In this document: positions 8,400-16,135 of the stretch, one piece after another
Position numbering within the stretch: position 1 is the first letter of the stretch
Layout of the letters: each line of letters begins with the position of its first letter
From: Hymenobacter convexus
GTDB taxonomy: Bacteria > Bacteroidota > Bacteroidia > Cytophagales > Hymenobacteraceae
DNA: 64,000 nt
Reading direction: 5' to 3'
Assembly (NCBI RefSeq): GCF_030580955.1
Contig: NZ_JAUQON010000014.1
Span: 81,046 to 145,045 of the forward strand
Notes under the pieces: generated by a model
Database searches by the model: none
Seen by the model: the letters and a program-made list of their open reading frames with translations, nothing else
Told to the model about the DNA's origin: nothing
Position numbers and translations under genes: made by a program

Positions 8400-10874
8400 T
8401 TACACAACCGCCACTTTCTCCTTCTCCGCCACTGGCGGCACCACGCGCACGCGCACCTCACCGAAGCCGACCGGCACCACGAGGCTGGGCAACTTCAAGC
8501 CTGTTTCCAGGGTGGCTTCCGTTACCTGGGCGGCCTGGCCGTCGGTGGTGACTTCGATGGGGCCGGCCACGCCGTGCAGCACCACGCGGTAGGTGGCGTA
8601 GCTGGGCTGGAAATCGCCTTCAATGGCCTGGGTGATAACCAAATCGGTGGGCGAGCCCGCCACGGTGAAGCGGCGCAGGGTGCGCTGGCCTTCCTGGTAG
8701 CCGTAGCCTTCGCCGCCGTCGTCGTAGAGCACGCTTTCGAGGGTGCCGTTTTTGTAGTAGACGTGCAGGGTGAGCTCGTCGATGACTTTTTCACCCACAT
8801 ATTGCAGCACGGGCTGCATGGGCAGCACGGCGCCGGCCTTCACGAAAAGCGGGATGCGGGTGAGGTCGGCGGTGGCCCAGACTTCGGCGCCGCCGCTGGT
8901 GGGCGCGTCGGTCCAGTAGTAGAACCAGTCGCCGCGGGGCAGGTACATCCAGCGGCCCTCGGCGCCGGGCTGGGTGATGGGGCACACCAGCAGGTTGTCG
9001 CCGAGGCCGAATTCGGCCATGCGCAGGTAGGTTTCGGTGTCGTTCTGGTCGAGGAAGGTGAGCGGGCGCAGCATGGGCGTGCCGGTCGTGGCGTACTGCC
9101 AGAACGTGGTGTACATATAGGGCAGCAGGCGGTAGCGCAGTTCGATGAAGTGGCGGGCCAGGTCGGTCACCTCGTCGCCAAAGCTCCAGGGCTCCTGGTC
9201 GCCGTGGTCGCCGGAGCTGTGGGTGCGGAAGAAGGGGTGGAAGGCGCCCAGCGCAATCCAGCGGGCGTAGAGCTCGGGCGTGGGCGTGTCCACGAAGCCG
9301 CCGATGTCGCTCCCGATGAAGCTGAAGCCCGAGATGCTCAGGCGCTGGCACTGGATGTTGGCCAGCCAGAGGTGCTCCCAGGAGGCGATGTTGTCGCCGG
9401 TCCAGCCCGAGGAGTAGCGCTGGCCGCCCGAGTAGGTGCTGCGCGTGATGGTGAAGGGCCGGTTGGGGTAGCAGAACTGCTTCACGCCGTCGTTGGTGGC
9501 GCGAGCCATCTGCATACCGTAAATGTTGTGCGCCTTCTGGTGCGAGGCCCAGTGGCCATCGTAGTGGAAGCGCACATCGGGCGGGAAGGTGCCTTTTTCA
9601 AACACCGCCGGCTCGTTCATGTCATTCCAAACGCCTTTCACGCCAATGTCCTGGATGAGTTCTTTGAACAAGCCGGCCCACCAGGTGCGCACCTCGGGGT
9701 TGGTGAAATCGGGGAAGTTGCAGAGGCCGGGCCAGACGGAACCCTTCATCAGCGGGCCGTCGGCGCGGCGGCAGAAGTAGTCGTTGGCAATGGCCTCCTG
9801 GTACACCGAGTAGTCGGGGTCAATTTTAATGCCCGGGTCGATGATGACCACCAACTTGAAGCCATCGTCGCTCAGCTCCTGCACCAGGCGCTTGGGCTCA
9901 GGGAAGTGCGCCTTGCTCCAGGTGAAGCAGCGGTAGCCCTCCATGTAGTCGATATCCAGGTAGATAGCGTCGCAGGGAATCTTGCGGTCGCGCAGGCCGC
10001 TCGTGATTTCCTTCACGTTGCTCTCGGGGAAGTAGCTCCACTTGCACTGGTGGTAGCCCAGCGTCCAGAGGGGCGGCAGCTCGGGCGGGCAGGTGAGCAG
10101 GGTGTATTCCTGGGTCACCTCCATCAGCGTGGGGCCGTAGATGAAGTAGTAGTTCAGCTCGCCGCCCTGCGCCCAGAAGCTGGTCACGTCGGCGCGCTCG
10201 GCCGCGAAGTCGAAGCTGGCCCGGAAGGTGTTGTCGAAGAAAATGCCGTGGGCAATTTTCTGGTGCAGCACGTGGTAGAACGGAATGTTCTTGTACAGCG
10301 GGTCGGAGCCCTTGGTGTAGCCGTAAGTATCAGACCCCCAGTTGGTGAAGCGCTTGCCGCGCAGGTTCATGTTGTCGGGCTTGTCGCCGAGGCCGTAGTA
10401 GTGCACGCCGGGCGGCACCTGCTTGCTCATCTTCACGATGTCGTTGCCCGAGTCGTAGTCGTACTCCCAGTGGAAGCCCTTTTCGTCGTCCGAGAGAATG
10501 GTACCGGAGCGGTCGAGCACGCGGGTTTTCAGCGTTTCCTTCTGAATAATGCAGATGAGGCGGGCCGTGGTGAGGCGGTAGTGGTCGGGCTTCTCGCGGA
10601 ATTCGACCACGGCCGGCGCCAGCCGGGTGGTGGCATCGGCCGGCACGGCGTAGGAAAAATCCGAGTTCAGCGGCCCGTCGGTGAGGTAGCGGAAGCGTAG
10701 GATTTTGTCGCTGAGCACGTGCAGCAGCAAGCGCACGCCGTTTTGGCAAGTGAAGAGGAAGCGGTTGTGGTCGAGGGTATCGGCGCGCAGCACGGCGCCG
10801 GGGTATTGTTCCTGGTGGCTTTTGGCCGCCAGGTCATTCACCATGTAATTGTTCTCCTGAATGGTCGTATCCAT
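8400..10874 (-). CDS. GH31 alpha-glucosidase family protein, cytoplasmic
   Basis: The 824-residue enzyme shows the complete GH31 layout: an N-terminal beta-sandwich (about 25-240), a catalytic (beta/alpha)8 barrel, and C-terminal beta domains. The nucleophile is Asp418 in GVWNDMNEP; the acid/base is Asp494 in GWTGDNIASW. SDIGGF and FRTHS further along are typical of alpha-glucosidases. GH31 enzymes retain anomeric configuration and release glucose from alpha-glucans or oligosaccharides. No signal peptide follows the ATG at 10874, so it should act in the cytoplasm. I rejected an upstream in-frame extension to 11081 because it reads through the low-complexity intergenic region. It diverges from the GT-like gene at 11111. 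Confidence 0.92.
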   Translation of the reverse strand: MDTTIQENNYMVNDLAAKSHQEQYPGAVLRADTLDHNRFLFTCQNGVRLLLHVLSDKILRFRYLTDGPLNSDFSYAVPADATTRLAPAVVEFREKPDHYRLTTARLICIIQKETLKTRVLDRSGTILSDDEKGFHWEYDYDSGNDIVKMSKQVPPGVHYYGLGDKPDNMNLRGKRFTNWGSDTYGYTKGSDPLYKNIPFYHVLHQKIAHGIFFDNTFRASFDFAAERADVTSFWAQGGELNYYFIYGPTLMEVTQEYTLLTCPPELPPLWTLGYHQCKWSYFPESNVKEITSGLRDRKIPCDAIYLDIDYMEGYRCFTWSKAHFPEPKRLVQELSDDGFKLVVIIDPGIKIDPDYSVYQEAIANDYFCRRADGPLMKGSVWPGLCNFPDFTNPEVRTWWAGLFKELIQDIGVKGVWNDMNEPAVFEKGTFPPDVRFHYDGHWASHQKAHNIYGMQMARATNDGVKQFCYPNRPFTITRSTYSGGQRYSSGWTGDNIASWEHLWLANIQCQRLSISGFSFIGSDIGGFVDTPTPELYARWIALGAFHPFFRTHSSGDHGDQEPWSFGDEVTDLARHFIELRYRLLPYMYTTFWQYATTGTPMLRPLTFLDQNDTETYLRMAEFGLGDNLLVCPITQPGAEGRWMYLPRGDWFYYWTDAPTSGGAEVWATADLTRIPLFVKAGAVLPMQPVLQYVGEKVIDELTLHVYYKNGTLESVLYDDGGEGYGYQEGQRTLRRFTVAGSPTDLVITQAIEGDFQPSYATYRVVLHGVAGPIEVTTDGQAAQVTEATLETGLKLPSLVVPVGFGEVRVRVVPPVAEKEKVAVV

Positions 10875-11110
10875 AGATTTATGCGAAGCAAAAAGGCGCG
10901 GCCGGGCCGGGCAAAAAAAGACCGGCCCGGCCGGTGCGAAAAGCGTTAAGTACGCAAGATACTTTTTCCGGGCCGGCTGCGGCCGAAATTTTCGCCCGGC
11001 GCAGATTTTTCGCCGATATATGGGTTGGCGTGCGTAGCATTGGCAACTGATAGCGCGCCGCGCCGCCGCCACCCCTCCCACCGGCCCGGTTTCGCCCCCT
11101 CCAGCTGCCC

Positions 11111-12571
11111 ATGACCCCGTCCGATTTCTCCGTTCTGCTGCTCGCCTGGGACGATGCCGACCCCAGCGTGGCCGTGTTCGGCGGGGCGGCCCTGCCCCCC
11201 ACCCTGCCCCTGGTCTACCACCTCGCCACCGAGCAGCCCGTGCTGGCCGTGTACCCGCACCTGCCCGAGGAAACCAGTACCAGCCTAAACCCCGAATTTG
11301 GTGCGGAATCTCCTTCGCCTGGCTTCATTGCGCCAGCCAGCGCCCCGGCAGAATACGCCCCCGCCCGCCCTGAAACCGTCGCGGCCAGCGCCCCCGCGAC
11401 CACATCAGAAACGGCAGCAATCACAGAAACTGAGGCCGTAGCAACAACTGCCGAAGCTACCCTCGCCCCTGGCGCTTCCGGCATCCGGCGCCTCACGGTG
11501 GTGGCCAGCGGCACCGCGTCGGCGTTCACGTCCGTGCTAGTTGGACTCGAAGACCGCGCCGCCGCCGGCCCGGCCGAAATAAAAGCCACTTTGCCCGCGC
11601 CCAAAATCCCGGTCGCGCCGGCCAATAGCCCCGCCCGCAGCCAGTGGCCTACCGGCGCCCATGCTCCGCAGCATCTGTCCTGGTCGGCGCCGGCCGTGCC
11701 CTACCTCGGCGCCACGGCGCCGGCCGGGCCGCCGGTGCGGCTGCCCGTGCCGCCGCTCATCCCCGCGCCCATCATCCGCGAAGCGGCCGACCTGGCCCAG
11801 GCCGCGTTGAGCTGGCCCACCGGCTTCAGCCCGCTGGCCGCGCCGGTGGCGCGGGTTCCGGTTGCGGAAGCTGGCGCGGAGGAAGCAGCAATGACCGGAG
11901 AGACCGGGGTAGCCGATGAACTCGAAGCGGTTGAAGCAGTCGAAACCGGAGCGTCTGAGGCCCTAACTGCCCCGCCAGAAGCCCACATTCAGCCGGCAGT
12001 TTTCGAAGAAACAACGGGAGAAATTGGGGCAGCCGAAGCCAACGACTTGTCGGCCCCGGAAGATGATTTAACGCTGGACACGCCTGCAGAAGCGGCTCCC
12101 GCCGATGAGGCACCCGAGACACCTACTCAGAACACTGCGCCGCTTACTTCAGCGCCGGCGCCGGTCCTTGCGGCACGCACACCATCTTTGGATGGCCTGA
12201 ATTCCCGCATGATTCAGTATGCCCGCCAGGCAGCGCAGCTGGTACAGGGCCGCTCCGATTTCGGGGTGATTTATGCGCCCAGTTGGCCGGCGTGGCTGGC
12301 CGCGCTCGAAATCCGCAACAGCTCGCGCCGGCCGCTGGTGCTGTATGCCGCCAGCCTGGCCGTCGACTTTGCCTGCCCTGCCGAGCGCGGCTGGCTGCTG
12401 GAAGTGGAGCGCATGACGCTGCGCCGGGCCCACCTCGTACTGGTGCCTACCGAGCAGGTGCGCCAGCAGCTGCGCGCCGCCTACGGCGCCGATACCGGCG
12501 AAGTGCGCGTGGTACCCGCCGACGATGAGGAAGTCCTGCGGACGCTATTGCACGAGCTGGCTGCTGGCTGA
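11111..12571 (+). CDS. Degenerate GT-B (GT4/GT5-like) N-lobe protein with long Ala/Pro/Glu-rich insert
   Basis: Residues 1-55 (SVLLLAWDD, then FGGAALPPTLPLVYHLA) resemble the first strand and glycine loop of Bacteroidota glycogen-synthase-like GT4 enzymes. Residues about 360-486 resemble the rest of that lobe: YARQAAQLVQ, then DFGVIYAPSWPAWLAALE, RRPLVLYAAS, VERMTLRRAHLVLVPTEQVR. In active relatives these read roughly DVIHAHDWLT, KPLVVHVHAT and EREGMRAADRVITVS, so the His positions are replaced here. About 300 residues of Ala/Pro/Glu-rich low complexity lie between the halves, and there is no C-terminal nucleotide-sugar lobe. Catalysis is therefore unlikely. It might be a structural or regulatory partner in glucan metabolism, given the GH31 gene next door. 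The homology is my reading by eye. Confidence 0.55.
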   Translation: MTPSDFSVLLLAWDDADPSVAVFGGAALPPTLPLVYHLATEQPVLAVYPHLPEETSTSLNPEFGAESPSPGFIAPASAPAEYAPARPETVAASAPATTSETAAITETEAVATTAEATLAPGASGIRRLTVVASGTASAFTSVLVGLEDRAAAGPAEIKATLPAPKIPVAPANSPARSQWPTGAHAPQHLSWSAPAVPYLGATAPAGPPVRLPVPPLIPAPIIREAADLAQAALSWPTGFSPLAAPVARVPVAEAGAEEAAMTGETGVADELEAVEAVETGASEALTAPPEAHIQPAVFEETTGEIGAAEANDLSAPEDDLTLDTPAEAAPADEAPETPTQNTAPLTSAPAPVLAARTPSLDGLNSRMIQYARQAAQLVQGRSDFGVIYAPSWPAWLAALEIRNSSRRPLVLYAASLAVDFACPAERGWLLEVERMTLRRAHLVLVPTEQVRQQLRAAYGADTGEVRVVPADDEEVLRTLLHELAAG

Positions 12572-12652
12572 GCCGGGCGGGGCGGCTTGGGAGGAATGGG
12601 TTTTCTTTGTGCCCATCAACCCATTTTGACCACCCTTAAACCCCGATTCCGC

Positions 12653-13123
12653 ATGCAGCCCGAACACGAATTCGAAGCCGTTTTAGAAGCAGCCGGCGAC
12701 ACGGGCGGCGTGTTTGTTGTGATTCCCTTTTCGGTGGCTGAGGTATACGGCAAGCGCGGCCAGCTGCCGGTGCACGTCACCTTCGACGGCTACCCCTACC
12801 AAGGCAGCGCCGTGCCGCTCGGCGACGGCCACCACGCCCTGCTCCTGCTCAAGCAAATCCGCAAAGCCATTGATAAAACCATTGGCGACACCGTGCGCGT
12901 GACCATGCGCCACGACACGGCCGTGCGCAAGATGGAAGCCCCCGCCGACCTGGCCGAACAGCTCGCCGCCAATCCCAAAGCCGCCGCCTACTTCGACAAG
13001 CTGGCCTACACCCACCAGCGCGAGTTCGTGCGCTGGCTGGAAGGCGCCAAGCGCCCCGAAACCCGCGCTAAGCGCCTGGCCGAAACCCTGGAGCTGCTGG
13101 GCCAGGGTCGCAAGCGCCCGTAG
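12653..13123 (+). CDS. DUF1905 / YdeI-OmpD-associated family protein
   Basis: The 156-residue protein combines an N-terminal DUF1905 beta-barrel-like domain (about 1-95; GKRGQLPVHVTFDGYPYQGS, then LLKQIRKAI) with a C-terminal YdeI/OmpD-associated helical segment. The latter carries the family pattern YFDKLAYTHQREFVRWLEGAKRPETR, quoted here in two overlapping parts: residues YFDKLAYTHQREF and WLEGAKRPET. The biochemical role of the family is unknown. The ATG at 12653 was chosen over an upstream in-frame ATG because the extension is not conserved-looking and overlaps untranslated sequence. It lies 81 bases after the GT-like gene and may be cotranscribed. Confidence 0.82.
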   Translation: MQPEHEFEAVLEAAGDTGGVFVVIPFSVAEVYGKRGQLPVHVTFDGYPYQGSAVPLGDGHHALLLLKQIRKAIDKTIGDTVRVTMRHDTAVRKMEAPADLAEQLAANPKAAAYFDKLAYTHQREFVRWLEGAKRPETRAKRLAETLELLGQGRKRP

Positions 13124-13147
13124 CGCGCTTGGCGTTCTTAAAAGGTG

Positions 13148-13245
13148 GTCATGCAGAGCGCAGCGAAGCATCTTGCCCGCCACCACTAACCCGGACGATT
13201 GGTTTACCTGCTGCGGGCAAGATGCTTCGCTGCGCTCTGCATGAC
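13148..13245. repeat. Family A intergenic inverted repeat, copy A2 (variant arms)
   Basis: The arms read GTCATGCAGAGCGCAGCGAA and its reverse complement. The variant CAGAGC and TTGCCC stretches are matched by compensating changes in the other arm. It lies between two codirectional plus-strand genes. Confidence 0.88.
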
Positions 13246-13296
13246 GTTCTAAATTGTTGATTATTCCTGCCACTGGTTTCCCACCCAACCTCTCCC

Positions 13297-15177
13297 ATGA
13301 AAAAAAGCTGCCTGTTGCTCCTCTTGCTACTCCCGCTGTTGGGCACCGCCCAAACCGTGCGCATCGACCGCGTGAACCCCACTAACTGGTGGGTGGGCAT
13401 GAAAAACCCCAACGTGCAGCTCATCGTGCACGGCCCCGGCGCGGGCACGTTGGCCTACACCGTGAATTATCCGGGGGTGAAGCTGGTGAAAACCAACACG
13501 GTGGAGAACCCAAATTATGCTTTTCTCGACCTCACCATTGCCGCAACCGCCAAGCCCGGCCGGGTGCAGCTGGTGGGCAAAAAGGGCAGCCAGACCGTGA
13601 CGCAAAGCTGGGAATTAAAGGCACGCGACAACGCACCCAAAGGCCAGGGCGTGACGGCGGCCGACTTTATTTACCTGGCCATGCCCGACCGGTTTGCCAA
13701 CGGCGACCCCAGCAACGACAAATTTGTGGATATGCGCGACCCGAACATGGACCGCGCCAACCCCTTCTTCCGCCACGGTGGCGACCTGGCGGGCGCGGCC
13801 CAGCGCATTCCCTACCTCAAAGAGCTGGGCGTGACGGCCGTGTGGTTTACGCCGGTGCTCGAAAACAACCAGCCGCTCACCAGCGAGGGCGGCACCATGC
13901 GCGCTTCTTACCACGGCTACGGCTTCACGGACCAGTACAACGTGGACAAGCGCTTCGGCGGCAACGCCGCTTACAAAAGCTACGTGCAGCAGGCCCACTC
14001 CGCCGGCCTGAAGGTGGTGCAGGACGCCGTGTACAACCACGTGGGCAACACCCACTGGACGGTGCAGGACCTGCCCATGAAAAGCTGGCTGCACCAGTGG
14101 CCCACCTACACCAACACCACCTACCGCTACACCCCCATCACCGACCCACACGCGGCCCAGGTTGACCGCAAAATCACCCTCGACGGCTGGTTCGTGCCCT
14201 TCCTCCCGGACCTCAACCAGCAGAACCCCTACGTGGCCAATTACCTGATTGAAAATGCCATCTGGAGCGTGGAAAATTTCGGCATCGATGCCTGGCGTAT
14301 CGACACCTACCTGTATAATGACCAGCCGTTTATGAACCGCTGCAACGCGGCGCTGCTGGCCGAGTACCCGCGCCTGCACATCTTCGGCGAGTCGGCGGTG
14401 ACCAACAGCATCGACCAAGCCTACTACACGCGCAGCAAGATTGATTTTCCCTTCAAATCGAACCAGCCCGGCGCGCTCGATTTCGTGCTGGAGGGCGCCC
14501 TGCTGGCCGGCCTGAAGGAAGTGGGCACGCCCGCCGCCACCGGCTGGGACGGCGGCGCCCAGCACGTGTACCAAACCCTGGCCCAGGACGTGGTGTACCA
14601 GGATGCGACCAAGCTCGTCACCTTCCTCGACAACCACGACCACAACCGCTTCCTGTCCGAAATCGGCGACGACCTCGACAAGTATAAGATGGGCCTGACC
14701 TGGCTGCTCACCACCCGCGGCATCCCCAGCATGTACTACGGCACCGAAATTCTGATGAAGAATTTCAAAGACCCCACCGACGCCGAGGTGCGCAGGGATT
14801 TCCCCGGCGGCTGGTCCGATGACAAGGACAACAAGTTCACCGCCGCCGGCCGCTCGGCCCGCGAAAACGAGGCCTTCGACTTCGTGAAGAAACTTGCCAC
14901 CTACCGCCGCGACCACAAAGTGCTGCACACCGGCAAGCTGATGCAGTACCTGCCCGAAAACGGCCTCTACGTGTACTTCCGCTACGACGCGACGGGCACG
15001 GTACTGGTGGCCTCGAATACTACCGACAAAGCAGCGTCGCTGCCCACCGCCCGCTTCTCGGAGCGCATGGCGGGCTTCAGCAAAGCCCGCAACGTGCTCA
15101 CGGGCGAGAGCCTGAGCAGCCTGGCAACGCTGCAGCTGCCCGCCAAAACGGCAGTGGTATTAGAGCTGCTAAAGTAG
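13297..15177 (+). CDS. Secreted GH13 alpha-amylase / neopullulanase-like enzyme (SusA type)
   Basis: This 626-residue enzyme has a signal peptide (cleavage after GTAQ, residue 19) and an N-terminal cyclomaltodextrinase-type Ig domain (about 20-110). The GH13 barrel follows, with catalytic Asp336 (DAWRIDTY), Glu365 (HIFGESAV) and transition-state stabiliser Asp448 (LDNHDHNRF). A C-terminal beta domain ends the protein. HGGDLAGAAQRIPYLKELGV and VQDAVYNHVG are the other conserved regions. Relatives hydrolyse starch, pullulan or cyclodextrins in the periplasm. No SusC/D genes are adjacent. It is preceded by repeat A2 and is probably monocistronic. Confidence 0.92.
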   Translation: MKKSCLLLLLLLPLLGTAQTVRIDRVNPTNWWVGMKNPNVQLIVHGPGAGTLAYTVNYPGVKLVKTNTVENPNYAFLDLTIAATAKPGRVQLVGKKGSQTVTQSWELKARDNAPKGQGVTAADFIYLAMPDRFANGDPSNDKFVDMRDPNMDRANPFFRHGGDLAGAAQRIPYLKELGVTAVWFTPVLENNQPLTSEGGTMRASYHGYGFTDQYNVDKRFGGNAAYKSYVQQAHSAGLKVVQDAVYNHVGNTHWTVQDLPMKSWLHQWPTYTNTTYRYTPITDPHAAQVDRKITLDGWFVPFLPDLNQQNPYVANYLIENAIWSVENFGIDAWRIDTYLYNDQPFMNRCNAALLAEYPRLHIFGESAVTNSIDQAYYTRSKIDFPFKSNQPGALDFVLEGALLAGLKEVGTPAATGWDGGAQHVYQTLAQDVVYQDATKLVTFLDNHDHNRFLSEIGDDLDKYKMGLTWLLTTRGIPSMYYGTEILMKNFKDPTDAEVRRDFPGGWSDDKDNKFTAAGRSARENEAFDFVKKLATYRRDHKVLHTGKLMQYLPENGLYVYFRYDATGTVLVASNTTDKAASLPTARFSERMAGFSKARNVLTGESLSSLATLQLPAKTAVVLELLK

Positions 15178-15245
15178 AGGTTAGGCGGCCGTGCGACCAA
15201 CCACCCGGAGCAGACTAAACCGCCCAACATGGCGGCCGAAGCCGG

Positions 15246-15300
15246 CCATTCAGGGTTTACGAAACTCACTTCAGGGATGAGTTTCGTAAACCCTGAATGG
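15246..15300. terminator. Perfect 23-bp inverted repeat between convergent genes
   Basis: The arms at 15246-15268 and 15278-15300 are exact reverse complements (beginning CCATTCAGGGTTTACG) around a 9-nt loop. The position between two converging genes suggests a bidirectional terminator. There is no T-run after it, so it could instead be a copy of another dispersed repeat. Confidence 0.55.
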
Positions 15301-15392
15301 TGAACCAGTTTACTGAACTTTATCCGGGCTGTGGATACCGTTCGAAATGCTTACAAGCCTCTGTAGAACATGGTTTGCGAAAACGAGCAAAT

Positions 15393-16001
15393 TCATAGAC
15401 TCAGGGGCAGACCTGTAGATTGCGCATATTCACTGATGGCTTTGTGTAAGGCATCAAAGTCTGCATTCATTTTTCGAATAATGGACGCATCTTCTGCCTC
15501 GTAACCTGCCGGATTCAGGTGATGATACATGGCTTTTAAGCCTCGCTTACCTGTCTCCACCTGGATGGCCGTAACGACCCACTCGGGCTTGGCAGCGGGC
15601 AGGACAGATGACGGCTGCTCTGCGGGGCCACTGTACTCATACCGCGGGTATTTTGGGTAGCGAAACACCTGGGCAAAATAGCGGGCATACTCGTGGCGGA
15701 GCCGCCGATTGGTGACAGGCTGTTCCGCGTAGGCAATCAGGGAATCGGGCAGGCTGTCACGAATGACAAAGGCTTTGAGCGCAAGGTGTTTGCCTTTCGT
15801 GTAGAGGTACACGACCTGGGTCTGCTTTTGCCCGTTTACCACGACCGATTCGCGGTAATCTAAGCGCCTGTTCGGGCCTTTTTCCCGGATGGAGTTGGCG
15901 AGGAAAGTGTCGTAGTCCAGCGCTCGAACGAGCGCCGTTTGTGCAGAGCAGCCTAGGCTGCAGCACAGCAGCAAGGCCGTGAAGGGGGCGCTAGTTTTCA
16001 T
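15393..16001 (-). CDS. Hypothetical exported protein
   Basis: The 202-residue product from the ATG at 16001 has a signal peptide ending CSAQ (about residue 21). A lysine/tyrosine-rich domain without recognised motifs follows (QVVYLYTKGKHLALKAFVIR; YFAQVFRYPKYPRYEYSG). Codon use is closer to 50 percent GC than in its neighbours. It converges with the GH13 amylase across the perfect inverted repeat. No family is recognised, and function is unknown. The in-frame ATG at 16013 is possible but would add residues ahead of the signal peptide. Confidence 0.6.
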   Translation of the reverse strand: MKTSAPFTALLLCCSLGCSAQTALVRALDYDTFLANSIREKGPNRRLDYRESVVVNGQKQTQVVYLYTKGKHLALKAFVIRDSLPDSLIAYAEQPVTNRRLRHEYARYFAQVFRYPKYPRYEYSGPAEQPSSVLPAAKPEWVVTAIQVETGKRGLKAMYHHLNPAGYEAEDASIIRKMNADFDALHKAISEYAQSTGLPLSL

Positions 16002-16135
16002 TTCGCAGGTCAAAGCAGGTTAGTTTAGTGAAAGGGTAGTATAAATCAACGCGCTATTGCCAAGCCTCCTCTACCATTACAATCTAGTTCGGCAACCATA
16101 GTCACTAACTAGAGCTTCCCAGCCCTAGCCACCGT

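Noticed and set aside
8574..10700. A 708-codon plus-strand frame
   Set aside because: It is the antisense of the GH31 gene, which shows both catalytic Asp residues in frame on the minus strand.
10875..11081. N-terminal extension of the GH31 gene to 11081
   Set aside because: The extra 69 residues are Arg/Cys/Pro-rich and not part of any GH31 domain; the ATG at 10874 starts the domain normally.
11111..12571. Calling the gene a glycogen synthase (glgA)
   Set aside because: It lacks the C-terminal GT-B lobe and the conserved His and glycine-loop residues, so a catalytic assignment is not supported.
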